64,000 nt of DNA, taken from an uncultured Nonlabens sp. GTDB lineage: Bacteria; Bacteroidota; Bacteroidia; Flavobacteriales; Flavobacteriaceae. Shown here one piece after another: positions 35,779 to 46,607 of this stretch (the first letter of the stretch is position 1; every line of letters begins with the position of its first letter). The DNA lies in assembly GCA_947491755.1 (NCBI GenBank), contig CANLKV010000002.1, forward strand, positions 868,001 through 932,000, given 5' to 3'. Below the pieces are notes generated by a model. The model did no database searches. It worked only from the letters and a program-made list of their open reading frames with translations, and had not been told where the DNA came from. A program made the position numbers and the translations under genes.

Positions 35779-36960
35779 TTAAGCAATTACCCCAGAACCC
35801 AGGCACTCGCCATCACTATACCAGGCTGCAAATTGACCAGCAGATATAGCGCTTTGTGGTTGATCAAATATCATATACAATCCCTCTGGACGCTGGTGTA
35901 ACACAGCTTTTTCCAATTGCTGACGGTACCTGATGCGCCCTTCTACCCGCATGGAATCTCCATTTTTTAATTGCAGGTCTGGTCGTATCCAATGTATCTC
36001 GTCTTTATTTATAAATAGCCCACGTCGATACAAACCAGCATGATCCTTCCCTTGACCTACATAAATAGTATTGGTCTGGACATCGGTCTCAATTACAAAC
36101 AGCGGTTGTGGCGTTCCACCTACATTCAAACCTCGTCGCTGGCCACGTGTAAAATAATGGGCTCCCGGGTGTTGCCCTTTAAGTATCCCTTCAGTTTCCT
36201 TATAGGTTCGCTTTCGCGAAAGCGTAATTACCTCATCCTCATCGGGTACATCGCTGCCTTTTGCAGCACTTATCTCGCTAGGAATTTCAATGATCTTCCC
36301 TGGCTTGGGTTTAAGCTGCTGTTGCAAAAAATCTGGTAACCTCACTTTTCCAATGAAGCAAAGTCCTTGGCTGTCTTTTTTACCGGCTGTTATCAAGTTT
36401 TGTTTTGCTGCAATCTCACGTACTTGAGATTTTTGCAGGTGGCCTATAGGAAAAAGCGTTCTAGCAAGCTGTTCTTGCGATACCTGGCATAAAAAATAAC
36501 TTTGATCCTTGCCAGGGTCTGCGCCAGCGATTAGATGATGGGTGGTAGCGCCATCTGGTGTAGTGCTGGTCTTTTTTTGACAATAGTGCCCGGTAGCTAC
36601 ATAATCTGCTCCTAGATCTATAGCGATGTCCATAAAAACATCAAATTTTATCTCACGATTGCACAACACATCAGGATTAGGCGTGCGACCACGGGCGTAT
36701 TCGTCAAACATATAGTTGACAATGCGTTCTTTATATTGCTCGCTCAAGTCTACCGTTTGAAAAGGTATTCCCAGCTTATCTGCTACCAGCATGGCGTCGT
36801 TTGAATCTTCTAGCCATGGGCACTCGTCGCTTATGGTCACACTATCGTCGTGCCAGTTTTTCATAAACAAACCGATCACCTCGTGTCCTTGCTCCTGCAA
36901 TAAATGAGCGGCCACACTAGAATCTACACCACCAGAAAGTCCTACTACTACTTTTGCCAT
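35779..36960 (-). CDS. mnmA: tRNA (U34) 2-thiouridine synthase
   Basis: MnmA adenylates and thiolates U34 of tRNA-Glu, -Gln and -Lys. The 393-residue protein has the PP-loop [15 protein letters not shown] (residues 7-21), GHYCQKK, the catalytic cysteine in [14 protein letters not shown] (about residue 102) and the second in [15 protein letters not shown]. It ends in the barrel domain with [21 protein letters not shown]. The palindrome at 36210-36223 encodes LSRKR within an insertion between the catalytic and central domains. ATG at 36960. Confidence 0.95.
   Translation of the reverse strand: MAKVVVGLSGGVDSSVAAHLLQEQGHEVIGLFMKNWHDDSVTISDECPWLEDSNDAMLVADKLGIPFQTVDLSEQYKERIVNYMFDEYARGRTPNPDVLCNREIKFDVFMDIAIDLGADYVATGHYCQKKTSTTPDGATTHHLIAGADPGKDQSYFLCQVSQEQLARTLFPIGHLQKSQVREIAAKQNLITAGKKDSQGLCFIGKVRLPDFLQQQLKPKPGKIIEIPSEISAAKGSDVPDEDEVITLSRKRTYKETEGILKGQHPGAHYFTRGQRRGLNVGGTPQPLFVIETDVQTNTIYVGQGKDHAGLYRRGLFINKDEIHWIRPDLQLKNGDSMRVEGRIRYRQQLEKAVLHQRPEGLYMIFDQPQSAISAGQFAAWYSDGECLGSGVIA
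36210..36223. repeat. 14-bp dispersed palindrome, copy 8 (inside mnmA)
   Basis: Exact GCTTTCGCGAAAGC, read as LSRKR within a variable, charged loop of MnmA. Confidence 0.9.
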
Positions 36961-37130
36961 GGTGCAAAAATACTACACAAGATTTCTATGCTATCCTTAC
37001 AGGTATTCTATTTTTTGATGCCTAGTCATCACAATTCTATAGCTCGCTATTTTAAGCCAGATTTATGCGCGGGAGCTACTAACTAATGGGGACTATTAGT
37101 TATTTTGCAGCACTTGAAAAGAGAGAAATT

Positions 37131-38090
37131 ATGAAAAATTTAAAATCGATCTTACGACTGGCTTTAATAGCAATTATCATTACCAGTTGTGTGGATGATG
37201 ATGACAATGGCAATAGACTTAACGGGCCCACGGCACTGGATTTTTTAATAGCAAGTCCTGACCATACTGCTTTTGTAGAGGCACTAGAATTGACTCAGCT
37301 GGATTTTACTCTGTCTCAAGATAACAGTCTGACGATTTTTGCTCCCACAGACCCGGCTTTTAACCGTTTTCTTGCTGCTAATAATTTCTCTAGTGTAGGC
37401 GCCATACCCATTGATCAATTGCGCCAGTTGTTACAATACCACATGCAAGCAGGACTGCGTACCGTCGACCAAATTAACTCGCAATATTACAAGACTCAAG
37501 CACAAACCAACTCTTTTCAAATGGATGCTTTTGTGCTTAATAACAACGATGCAATAACAATTAACAAGGTCGCAACCGTAACAAATGGGGACAATAGATT
37601 GAGTAATGCAGTGGTACATGTAGTTGATGAAGTGTTGCCATTGCCCAGCATCAATGACTTAGTTGAGGCAAATCCCAGTTTTGATAATCTATCTGCAGCG
37701 TTGGGACAGGAAGGTCTTGATTTGATTTTAGGAGATACTGACAATTCTAGCGCTCCGTTTACCGTATTTGCGCCAGATAATAATGCCTTTGATAATTTAA
37801 TAGCATTAGACCCTAATGATAACCTCAACAATCTACAGGATGTCCTGAATATAAATAACCTAGACAACTTGTTGCTTTACCATGTGCTAGGCATCTCTCG
37901 TTTGAGACAGGTTGATTTTGAAGATGCTACAACACTTAACCCAATAGGTATGGGAACCTTTGTGATTAACACAACGAGTGGTGTAAGTATCACAGATGGT
38001 TCTAACACCACTGTAAGACTTACCTCTACTGATGTCACCGCATTAAATGGAGTCATTCACACTGTTGATCTAGTCCTGCGCAATAATTAG
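37131..38090 (+). CDS. Fasciclin-domain lipoprotein 1
   Basis: A 319-residue protein with a lipobox (LRLALIAIIITSCVDDDD; Cys about residue 20) followed by an acidic tether and two fasciclin domains. Each has the H1/H2-type motifs: LTIFAPTDPAFNRFL with LLQYHMQAGLRT, and FTVFAPDNNAFDNLI with LLLYHVLGISRL; both end in NxxVHVVDEVL- or NGVIHTVDLVL-type segments. Fasciclin proteins are adhesion-type surface proteins. I chose ATG at 37131. A related copy lies at 38679-39656. Confidence 0.9.
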   Translation: MKNLKSILRLALIAIIITSCVDDDDNGNRLNGPTALDFLIASPDHTAFVEALELTQLDFTLSQDNSLTIFAPTDPAFNRFLAANNFSSVGAIPIDQLRQLLQYHMQAGLRTVDQINSQYYKTQAQTNSFQMDAFVLNNNDAITINKVATVTNGDNRLSNAVVHVVDEVLPLPSINDLVEANPSFDNLSAALGQEGLDLILGDTDNSSAPFTVFAPDNNAFDNLIALDPNDNLNNLQDVLNINNLDNLLLYHVLGISRLRQVDFEDATTLNPIGMGTFVINTTSGVSITDGSNTTVRLTSTDVTALNGVIHTVDLVLRNN

Positions 38091-38097
38091 AACCGCA

Positions 38098-38553
38098 ATG
38101 AGTAATATCTCAAGATCTACTGTGATTGCTACAGCTGTAGATGCTATACAAGAGCAGCTGGACACTTTGCAAAACAGGCTTGCAGAGTTGATGGAAGCCA
38201 AGTCTAACGAAACCAAAAGCAGTGCTGGTGATAAATATGAGACGGGCATGGCTATGATACAAAATCAAGAGCAACTGCTTAAAAAACAATATGCAGATAC
38301 CCGGCAACGCATGATGCAGTTGCAAGCCGCCGCCAACTATTCCTTCACCGCACGTGTTAAAAAAGGAAGCCTGGTACAACTGTCTACAGGATGGTTTTTT
38401 CTGGCGACAGCTTTAGGTAAAATCACCGTCAATCAGACTGATGTATATGTTTTATCAACGGACTCACCCCTGGGAAAAAAAATACTGAAACAGACGATCA
38501 ATAGTCAGATCACACTCAATGGTACGATGATAAGAGTACTCGATATACAGTAA
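38098..38553 (+). CDS. GreA/GreB-like coiled-coil protein
   Basis: A 151-residue protein with a long N-terminal coiled coil (AVDAIQEQLDTLQNRLAELME, QLLKKQYADTRQRMMQLQAAA) and a C-terminal globular domain with VKKGSLVQLSTGWFFLATALGKI and VYVLSTDSPLGKKILKQ. The SPLGKKIL turn and overall shape resemble GreA/GreB transcript-cleavage factors, which act in the RNA polymerase secondary channel, but the acidic tip residues are not clear. Homologues are sometimes mislabelled as 3-oxoacyl-ACP synthase. It starts 7 nt after a fasciclin gene. Confidence 0.65.
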   Translation: MSNISRSTVIATAVDAIQEQLDTLQNRLAELMEAKSNETKSSAGDKYETGMAMIQNQEQLLKKQYADTRQRMMQLQAAANYSFTARVKKGSLVQLSTGWFFLATALGKITVNQTDVYVLSTDSPLGKKILKQTINSQITLNGTMIRVLDIQ

Positions 38554-38602
38554 AACGCTCCATAAAACCGTCTTCATAGAATTGTATATTCTTAAAATTT
38601 TT

Positions 38603-38616
38603 CGAAATCGATTTCG
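38603..38616. promoter_or_regulatory. Perfect 14-bp palindrome upstream of fasciclin gene 2
   Basis: CGAAATCGATTTCG lies 63 nt before the start of the second fasciclin gene. It could be an operator for a dimeric repressor. It is unrelated in sequence to the GCTTTCGCGAAAGC family, and nothing in the window tells which protein would bind. Confidence 0.3.
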
Positions 38617-38678
38617 TTTAACATTTTATTTAAAATGCTAAACAATTCCAGCATTACCTTTCGAAAAAATTAAAAACT

Positions 38679-39656
38679 ATGAAAACTATCTTTAAACCAT
38701 TAGCCATAGCAGCTGTAGCCTGCTTAGCTTTCTCAGTAACCAGTTGTGATTCAGATGACGATGCAAACAGCATTGCATTAGACAACAGTATATTTGACAC
38801 GACGGTAGGCAATCCAGATTTTGATTCTTTAAATGCCGCACTTATAAGAACAGGTCTCAATACCACACTAGATCAAGCAGGAACTTTCACCGTTTTTGCT
38901 CCAACTGATGAAGCGTTTGCAGAATTTCTAGAGGACAACAACTTTGCCAGTCTAGACGATGTACCTACTCCATTATTGACCAATGTTTTATTAAATCACG
39001 TGCTTGCATCTGCTAATACATCAGCCTCGTTGCAAACTGGATATTATAAAACGCTGGCTACCAATAGCGAGGGCGATAATATAGATATGTTTATCGAAAT
39101 TGAAAACGGTAATGTAGAAATTAACGATGACAGTGATGTGATCACCGCAGATTTAGTTAGAGATAATGGTGTTATTCACGTAGTAGATGAGGTGATTGAC
39201 ATACCAACCATTGCTGTGCTAGCAGGATCAAACCCGGCATTTGAGACCCTAGGAGTCGCTCTTAGCCAAGAAGATCTTGTAGATCCATTTGCAAGCAACA
39301 ACATGTCTGGTGCTGTAAGAGCTCCTTATACAGTATTTGCACCTACAAATGCAGCTTTCCAGGCATTAATTGATGCAGACCCTAATGATGGCATTGCAAG
39401 TATCAATGATATTTTAGCTTTACCCAACTTGTCTGACATCTTGTTATACCATGCCGTATCTGGCGCTGCAGTAAGAGCAGAAGATATTACTAACGGACTG
39501 GTAGTAGACCCTATCACAGATGGAACATTTACTATCACGACAACTGGTGGGTTATTCATCACAGATGGTTCTGGTACTAATGTGAACATCACAGCTACTA
39601 ATGTAACTGCATCTAATGGTGTAGTGCACGTGATCGATTTTGTTTTAAGACCATAA
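38679..39656 (+). CDS. Fasciclin-domain lipoprotein 2
   Basis: A 325-residue lipoprotein (AIAAVACLAFSVTSCDSDDDAN; Cys about 23) with two fasciclin domains: FTVFAPTDEAFAEFLED with LLNHVLASAN and HVVDEVIDIP, then YTVFAPTNAAFQALID with ILLYHAVSGAAV and HVIDFVLRP. It is a paralogue of 37131-38090, separated by the Gre-like gene, and both probably face the cell exterior. An IS3 element lies 8 nt beyond its stop, separating it from a hairpin terminator at 40995. Confidence 0.9.
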   Translation: MKTIFKPLAIAAVACLAFSVTSCDSDDDANSIALDNSIFDTTVGNPDFDSLNAALIRTGLNTTLDQAGTFTVFAPTDEAFAEFLEDNNFASLDDVPTPLLTNVLLNHVLASANTSASLQTGYYKTLATNSEGDNIDMFIEIENGNVEINDDSDVITADLVRDNGVIHVVDEVIDIPTIAVLAGSNPAFETLGVALSQEDLVDPFASNNMSGAVRAPYTVFAPTNAAFQALIDADPNDGIASINDILALPNLSDILLYHAVSGAAVRAEDITNGLVVDPITDGTFTITTTGGLFITDGSGTNVNITATNVTASNGVVHVIDFVLRP

Positions 39657-39664
39657 CAACGTTC

Positions 39665-39690
39665 TGTGTCGTCCTAAAATAGGTTGACAG
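39665..39690. repeat. IS3 element terminal inverted repeat, left end
   Basis: 26 bp; pairs with 40954-40979 with five differences. Ends in GTTGACAG. Confidence 0.88.
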
Positions 39691-39706
39691 TTATTAAATA
39701 ATCAGA

Positions 39707-40570
39707 TCAATGCCTTGAAGCTAGCTTCAAGGCATTTTTGTTGTGTATAAAGTTAGGTGTTTTATAGTTTAGGCTCAGATGTGGTCTAACATTGTTGTAT
39801 GTGTTTATTGATTCTGTAATTAGTTGCTGGAGCTCTTTGCCGGTATTGCACTTGTTTATTAGGAACTCTCCTTTTAGGATACCGTTTATCCTTTCTGCCA
39901 AAGCATTTTGATAGCAGTCATACCCATCAGTCATTGAGGGTACTGTTTTAGATTTTGCGAGTTCCTCCTGATAGGTCGCCGAGCAATATTATAAGCCTCT
40001 GTCAGAATGATGTACCAACGATCCTTCGGTTATCCTGTTTCTATGAGCCATTTTCATGGCTTCGACCACACTTTCGGCACTCATATCATCACTTAGGTGA
40101 TAGCCCATGATCTTTCTGCTATAGGCATCTGTTACTAAAGATAGATAGTGTGTTCGTTCTCTGCTTTTGATATATGTTATGTCACTGACAAAGTACTGTT
40201 CTGGACTGCTGGGACTTGCTTGGCTCATCAGGTTGGGGTACTTTCTAAGCCAGTGCTTGGAGTTGGTGGTCTTGGTATAGTTCTTCCTTGGCCTTACCAG
40301 CATGGTTTCAGACCTGAGGTAATCAAAGAAGGCGTCTCTCCCAATCTTGATTCCCTGACGTTTAAAATCAGCTTTCAATAAAAAGTATAACTTTCGTGTG
40401 CCTACTCTCGGCATTCTTTGACGCACTCTCAGAACCAATGGCTTGATCTTGGCAAGGCTCTCGTCTCTTTCCCTCTGACGTTTTTCACCTTGATAGATCG
40501 CCTGTCTACTGATCCCAAACAATCGACAGCAATGAGCTAGGCTTACTGCTCTTTGCTGTCTGACTCGTTG
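39707..40570 (-). pseudogene. IS3 transposase OrfB, interrupted by a nonsense codon
   Basis: The frame starts near 40570, overlapping the end of orfA, with AVSLAHCCRLFGISRQAIYQ. It has the DDE catalytic core: first D in FVSDITYIKS, second D in HHSDRG, E in ALAERINGILKGE. At 39989-39991 a TAA follows SDRGL, where the expected residue is Q (the following codons read YCSATYQEEL in the same frame). The frame then continues to the normal end at 39707. One C-to-T change (CAA to TAA) explains it. The protein would be cut between the second D and the E, so it should be inactive. Confidence 0.9.
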
Positions 40571-40938
40571 GATTGCTTGGGTAAATACTTTTTTCTGACT
40601 GAGGTTCCATGTTGTTGATCCAAGATATCAATCATCGTATTGAGGATCTCATTCTTTAGCTTCTCATCAGATAAAGCCTTTTCCAATCTCTTGATTCTCT
40701 GGGCTGGGGTCTCTTTCATTCTAATAGAGCTCTTCGTTGGTCGTGGTTTGTTCCAGTCTAAGGTACCGTGTTTTCTGAGCCATACCAAAACCGTGCTTCT
40801 ACCTTGGATACCGTAAGCCTTTTGGGCTTGCTTGTAAGTCATCTCGCCTTTTTCAACTTGGGAGACAACAGCTAGTTTAAAGCCTAGATTGTAATCTCGT
40901 TGAGTGCGCTTCTTACTTGAATTTTCAGAGTCTTTCAT
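40543..40938 (-). CDS. IS3-family transposase OrfA
   Basis: A 131-residue helix-turn-helix protein: RTQRDYNLGFKLAVVSQVEKGEMTYKQAQKAYGIQGRSTVLVWLRKHG (residues 12-59), then a leucine-zipper-like helix (AQRIKRLEKALSDEKLKNEILNTMIDIL) and a basic tail. OrfA binds the terminal repeats. Its stop lies inside the start of the orfB frame, which sits in the -1 frame, so a programmed -1 shift would give OrfAB; the slip site is not strongly marked (an AAAG run near the end). Confidence 0.9.
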   Translation of the reverse strand: MKDSENSSKKRTQRDYNLGFKLAVVSQVEKGEMTYKQAQKAYGIQGRSTVLVWLRKHGTLDWNKPRPTKSSIRMKETPAQRIKRLEKALSDEKLKNEILNTMIDILDQQHGTSVRKKYLPKQSNESDSKEQ

Positions 40939-40953
40939 AAATAAGCTGAATTT

Positions 40954-40979
40954 GTGTCAACTTATTTCAGGACGGGACA
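40954..40979. repeat. IS3 element terminal inverted repeat, right end
   Basis: 26 bp; its complement begins TGTCCCGTCCTGAAATAAG and matches the left end. Followed by the TTC target duplication at 40980-40982. Confidence 0.88.
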
Positions 40980-40994
40980 TTCAAACACAAACAC

Positions 40995-41023
40995 AAGCCC
41001 TTCTATAATGAAGGGCTTTTTTT
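40995..41023 (+). terminator. Rho-independent terminator, displaced from fasciclin gene 2
   Basis: AAGCCCTTC and GAAGGGCTT form a 9-bp stem around TATAAT, followed by seven T. Without the IS element it would lie about 37 nt after the fasciclin stop codon. It may now terminate read-through from the IS. Confidence 0.85.
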
Positions 41024-41069
41024 ATGCTATATCTCAAACCAACAGTGATTATTTGGTTAGGTTTGTTAA

Positions 41070-41537
41070 ATGGAGAACCCGTTACAAAAAGAGTTGAACC
41101 GGCTGGCTGCACATCTCGACCAGGAAGATAAAAGGGCCGCATCTGTGTCAAAAGCGGGTATCTACTGGCACGTTGACCATTGCTTGCGTATCCTACAGGC
41201 GGTGCCTCCTGCGATGCATAAGTCAATTAAAGAGAATTATCGACCTAAACGTTCGTTCACAAAAACATTGATCATGACCACCGGTTATATCCCCAGAGGT
41301 AAAGCCCGGTCCCCTAAACATGTCACCCCAGAGAAAAACGCGCTGGATAGAAAAGCTATCACAGCAAGACTTAAAGACACCATAAAGCAGACAAATAAAC
41401 TAGTAGATCTAGCCGAATCTAGCTTTATGGAGCATCCTTTTTTTGGCTCATTACAAAAAAAACAAGCCATAAAATTTATGAAAATCCACACCAGGCATCA
41501 CTTAAAAATTATCAGGGATATTCTTGCAAACCAGTGA
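41070..41537 (+). CDS. DUF1569 protein (DinB-like helical bundle)
   Basis: A 155-residue soluble protein. The family pattern is seen as AGIYWHVDHCLRILQAV (HxxHC helix, about residues 29-45), HPFFGSLQKKQAIKFMKIHTRHHLKII with clustered histidines at the C-terminus, and KNALDRKAI. DUF1569 proteins share the DinB/YfiT four-helix metal-binding fold with three histidines; the function is unknown. ATG at 41070. Confidence 0.83.
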   Translation: MENPLQKELNRLAAHLDQEDKRAASVSKAGIYWHVDHCLRILQAVPPAMHKSIKENYRPKRSFTKTLIMTTGYIPRGKARSPKHVTPEKNALDRKAITARLKDTIKQTNKLVDLAESSFMEHPFFGSLQKKQAIKFMKIHTRHHLKIIRDILANQ

Positions 41538-41908
41538 GCAGCCAGGATAAGCTATTAACATCTTGCGCAGTACCGCTGTAATTTTCTATCAGCCGTGACC
41601 CGCCAGTCCATGGTTTAATTTATGATAGCTCTTACAGATGTTCTCCTGTAGATAAAAGCTTTTTAGGTTCTCGCTTTCGCGAAAGCGATATCTCTACAAC
41701 CACCAATCAAAACCAGCTACCGTGTAAACCCTAGTAGTGCGCTGCATTAAAAAGCTCTGAGCTAGCTTTACAGTGCTTCTAAACTTTAATCGTTTTTGAG
41801 AGTCATAAACAAGACACATGACACAAGCGATCATAGGTTAATGAAAAGAGATAATTAAGGGCACAAAGTTTGTATAAAGCAGAATGCCTAGCCTACTGCT
41901 AGAAGAAT
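41538..41908. other. Non-coding stretch upstream of trmD
   Basis: No convincing gene is seen in either strand. It holds one copy of the dispersed palindrome (41673-41686). No RNA structure that I can name. Confidence 0.5.
41673..41686. repeat. 14-bp dispersed palindrome, copy 9 (intergenic)
   Basis: Exact GCTTTCGCGAAAGC, 16 bp with flanking C and G, in the trmD upstream region about 250 nt before the gene. Confidence 0.9.
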
Positions 41909-41916
41909 TACTTTTG
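41909..41916 (+). promoter_or_regulatory. Promoter -7 box of trmD
   Basis: TACTTTTG matches TAnnTTTG, 18 nt before the TTG start codon. The -33 part is weak. Confidence 0.45.
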
Positions 41917-41933
41917 TATTAAAGTTAGAGATT

Positions 41934-42611
41934 TTGAGAATAGATATCATTACCGTTTTACCAGAGCTTATTCAAAGCCCTTTTGAAGCCTCGATTTTAA
42001 AAAGAGCTGTAGATAAAGGACTTGTAGAAGTGCACATGCATGATCTGCGGCGGTATGGTTTGAATAAATACAATCAAGTAGATGACTACCAGTATGGTGG
42101 TGGGGCTGGTATGGTCATGATGATAGAACCTATTGATAAGATGATTACAGAATTGAGCGCAGCGCGTGACTATGACGAAATCATTTACATGACCCCAGAT
42201 GGAGAAACCTTAAATCAGCGCACGGCAAATCATCTTTCGCTCAAAAAAAACATTATCGTGCTTTGTGGACATTACAAGGGAGTCGATCAAAGAGTGAGAG
42301 ATCTATATGTAACCCGAGAAATATCTATAGGCGATTATGTATTGAGCGGTGGTGAGCTAGGGGCAGCTGTATTGTGCGACGCTGTAATACGATTAATTCC
42401 AGGGGTTATCAGTGATGAGACCAGTGCATTAACCGATAGTTTTCAAGATAATTTGCTCGCACCGCCAGTGTACTCTAGGCCTGCAGAATATAAAGGAGCA
42501 AAGGTTCCAGAGATATTATTGAGTGGTAACGGTCCTGCCATTGATAAATGGCGAGAAGAACAAGCCTTTAAAAGAACCCAGGAGCGCAGACCAGATCTTT
42601 TATCTGAATGA
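41934..42611 (+). CDS. trmD: tRNA (guanine-37-N1) methyltransferase
   Basis: TrmD methylates G37 of tRNAs reading CNN codons, using SAM in a trefoil knot. The 225-residue protein has [20 protein letters not shown], the [18 protein letters not shown] segment (about 49-66), [12 protein letters not shown] (about 112-123) and [13 protein letters not shown] (about 132-144). The start is TTG at 41934 with no in-frame ATG nearby. The usual neighbour rplS follows, with one small gene between. Confidence 0.95.
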   Translation: MRIDIITVLPELIQSPFEASILKRAVDKGLVEVHMHDLRRYGLNKYNQVDDYQYGGGAGMVMMIEPIDKMITELSAARDYDEIIYMTPDGETLNQRTANHLSLKKNIIVLCGHYKGVDQRVRDLYVTREISIGDYVLSGGELGAAVLCDAVIRLIPGVISDETSALTDSFQDNLLAPPVYSRPAEYKGAKVPEILLSGNGPAIDKWREEQAFKRTQERRPDLLSE

Positions 42612-42638
42612 AAGTTCGATAAAAACGAGCTAAATACT

Positions 42639-42646
42639 TAATTTTG
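42639..42646 (+). promoter_or_regulatory. Promoter -7 box of the T9SS mini-protein gene
   Basis: TAATTTTG matches TAnnTTTG and lies 16 nt before the ATG at 42663, so the mini-gene probably has its own promoter. Confidence 0.5.
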
Positions 42647-42662
42647 TGGTATATTATAATTT

Positions 42663-43019
42663 ATGAAAATACTTCTACTCTCCATTTTACTAAGTGTAAA
42701 CGCATTTTCATTTCATAATGTGACTATCGATTCTGGTATAGACCAGCTGAAAACACAACAACAACAGAAACCTGAAAAGATGACGTTGCTGGCTAATCCT
42801 GTAAAGGATGGGTTGCTTAAATTGAACATTATTAATGTGCAAAGTGAGACCGTACAAGTAAAAATTATCAATTCTATAGGTAAACAAGTGTTTGAAGCAA
42901 AACGCAGTTTGAACAAGCAAACACAGTCTTACGACATATCAACATTAGCTTCTGGAATCTATTTTTTAAGAGTAAGTACAGAACAAAGCAATTTTGTCAA
43001 AAAGCTAATTGTACAGTAA
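42663..43019 (+). CDS. Small secreted protein consisting mainly of a T9SS type A sorting domain
   Basis: A 118-residue protein with a signal peptide (MKILLLSILLSVNAFS) and, from about residue 42, a type A T9SS C-terminal domain: LLANPVKDGLLKLNII, VQVKIINSIGKQVFEAKRSL, IYFLRVSTEQSNFVKKLIVQ. No passenger domain lies between signal and sorting domain beyond about 25 residues. In normal T9SS cargo this domain is the export and attachment tag, cut by the sortase PorU. A free-standing copy could be a remnant of a larger protein or a small surface protein. It separates trmD from rplS. Confidence 0.8.
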   Translation: MKILLLSILLSVNAFSFHNVTIDSGIDQLKTQQQQKPEKMTLLANPVKDGLLKLNIINVQSETVQVKIINSIGKQVFEAKRSLNKQTQSYDISTLASGIYFLRVSTEQSNFVKKLIVQ

Positions 43020-43040
43020 ATCCACTTTTTACAAGAAAAC

Positions 43041-43071
43041 TTTGGAGAAAAGTATTTAAAAGTTATTTTTG
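43041..43071 (+). promoter_or_regulatory. rplS promoter
   Basis: TTTGG at 43041-43045 and TATTTTTG at 43064-43071, separated by 18 bp, match the Bacteroidota housekeeping promoter. About 73 nt of leader precede the ATG. Confidence 0.7.
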
Positions 43072-43143
43072 CACCTCGTAAAAAATAACCTCTGACGATA
43101 ATCGTGAATGTTATTTATTTACCTAACACAATAATCTAACAAG

Positions 43144-43497
43144 ATGTCTGATTTAGTAAAGTTCGTTCAGGACGAGTTTATTACAAAGAAAGAATTTCCC
43201 AAATTTAGTGCCGGTGATACAATAACCGTGTACTACGAGATTAAAGAGGGAGAAAAAAGCCGTACCCAGTTTTTCCGTGGTGTGGTATTGCAAGTAAGAG
43301 GTACAGGAGCTACAAAAACCTTTACCATCCGCAAAATGAGTGGTAACGTAGGTGTAGAGCGTATATTCCCAATCAACTTGCCTGCAATCCAGAAAATAGA
43401 ATTGAATAAAGCTGGTAGCGTACGTAGAAAACGTATCTTCTACTTTAGAGAGCTTACTGGTAAAAAAGCGCGTATCAAAGAAGCGCGTAGAAAATAA
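43144..43497 (+). CDS. rplS: 50S ribosomal protein L19
   Basis: A 117-residue ribosomal protein, with FSAGDTITVYYEIKEGEKSRTQFFRGVVLQVRG and the C-terminal RRKRIFYFRELTGKKARIKEARRK, signatures of L19 at the subunit interface. ATG at 43144. Independent promoter and terminator. Confidence 0.97.
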   Translation: MSDLVKFVQDEFITKKEFPKFSAGDTITVYYEIKEGEKSRTQFFRGVVLQVRGTGATKTFTIRKMSGNVGVERIFPINLPAIQKIELNKAGSVRRKRIFYFRELTGKKARIKEARRK

Positions 43498-43521
43498 TCT
43501 ACTTTTTTATCAAGATAAATT

Positions 43522-43560
43522 AAAGCCGTTTCTTTCAAAAGAAGCGGCTTTCATTTTTTA
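43522..43560 (+). terminator. Rho-independent terminator of rplS
   Basis: AAAGCCGTTTCTT pairs with AAGAAGCGGCTTT (one G-T pair), then CATTTTTT. It begins about 24 nt after the stop. Confidence 0.88.
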
Positions 43561-43769
43561 TGGATTTGATATTACAGCAACGCAAGAAAGAGAAAACCAC
43601 AAAAAAACCTGCTGGTTTTTAACACTTTTGTAACCACAAGGATTTTTATGTGTTCCACTGCCATAGTAAAAGTAAGTCCTGCTGTTTAAACCCACTAGCT
43701 ATAAGACGTAAGAGTGATTTAAAATCCTAAGCATACGTAAAAAAGAACACTTAAATGCTGCTTTCCCAT
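43561..43769. other. Spacer between rplS terminator and icd promoter
   Basis: No gene. A short hairpin AAAAACC-TGCT-GGTTTTT (43603-43620) could be a weak second terminator. Nothing else is recognised. Confidence 0.4.
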
Positions 43770-43777
43770 TATATTTG
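43770..43777 (+). promoter_or_regulatory. Promoter -7 box of icd
   Basis: TATATTTG, followed by C, 52 nt before the ATG; an exact TAnnTTTG match. No clear -33 element. Confidence 0.55.
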
Positions 43778-43817
43778 CACGCCACTGATTATAAGTGGTT
43801 TTTATATTAAATATTAA

Positions 43818-46049
<2,232 letters not shown>

Positions 46050-46077
46050 GCATCGCTATGCGTACCTTGTTTCATCA

Positions 46078-46115
46078 AATCCTTAAGACCGGCTAGGTCT
46101 TAAGGATTTTTTTTA
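46078..46115 (+). terminator. Rho-independent terminator of icd
   Basis: CCTTAAGACC and GGTCTTAAGG form a perfect 10-bp stem around GGCTA, then A and eight T. Confidence 0.9.
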
Positions 46116-46141
46116 TACCTTCTTGTCTATAAGCGCGATGC

Positions 46142-46525
46142 ATGTATGACTTCTTAATGTTTACCCACCTAGTCACCGTAGTCCCGTGCATTTTTTTAGG
46201 CGCGTTGTTGCTGTATAAAATAAAGGGCACATCGCTGCACCGTTTTTTAGGTAAAATATATATGGCGCTCATGTTTTTTACCGCAGTGGTTTCCTTGTTC
46301 CTACAGGCACAAGTAGGGCCGCAGTTTTTGCAACACTTTGGATACATACACCTATTTTCTTTACTTACTTTATGGACCGTTCCTACCGCTATCATGGCAA
46401 TTAAAAAAGGAGATATTAAGGCTCATAAACGCAAAATGTGGTTGTTGTATGTAGGCGCAATTATCATCGCTGGTGGATTTACACTAGCACCAGGACGCTA
46501 TTTGCATACGTTGTTGTTCAATTAG
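46142..46525 (+). CDS. DUF2306-type membrane protein
   Basis: A 127-residue protein with four helices. It has HLVTVVPCIFLGALLL, HRFLGKIYMALMFFTAVVSLFL (the RxxGxxY motif after the first loop), FGYIHLFSLLTLWTVPTAIMAI with H, and KAHKRKMWLLYVGAIIIAGGFTLAPGR. The conserved H/R positions are those of the DUF2306 family, probably heme- or quinone-linked but uncharacterised. Starts 27 nt after the icd terminator. Confidence 0.8.
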   Translation: MYDFLMFTHLVTVVPCIFLGALLLYKIKGTSLHRFLGKIYMALMFFTAVVSLFLQAQVGPQFLQHFGYIHLFSLLTLWTVPTAIMAIKKGDIKAHKRKMWLLYVGAIIIAGGFTLAPGRYLHTLLFN

Positions 46526-46528
46526 TTC

Positions 46529-46542
46529 GCTTCCGCGAAAGC
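46529..46542. repeat. Dispersed palindrome, variant (intergenic)
   Basis: GCTTCCGCGAAAGC, one base from the exact form, directly after the DUF2306 stop codon. Confidence 0.7.
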
Positions 46543-46607
46543 AGAATTTATACAGCATTTTTTCAAAGTTTGCTACCATACCAATCAAATTTGCTGATAA
46601 TGAATCA

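Larger units (their letters stand above)
39665..40979 (-). mobile_element. IS3-family insertion sequence, inactivated
   Basis: The element is bounded by 26-bp imperfect inverted repeats: 39665-39690 (TGTGTCGTCCTAAAATAGG...) and 40954-40979, whose complement reads TGTCCCGTCCTGAAATAAG..., with 21 of 26 positions equal. A 3-bp direct repeat TTC flanks it (39662-39664 and 40980-40982), consistent with a target-site duplication. It holds orfA and orfB on the minus strand in the -1 relation typical of IS3. The orfB frame carries a nonsense codon. Removing the element rejoins fasciclin gene 2 with a terminator hairpin. Confidence 0.93.

Noticed and set aside
39707..39934. Separate small transposase gene
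   Set aside because: It is in the same frame as the upstream OrfB part and continues it after the TAA at 39989, so it is the 3' part of one broken gene.
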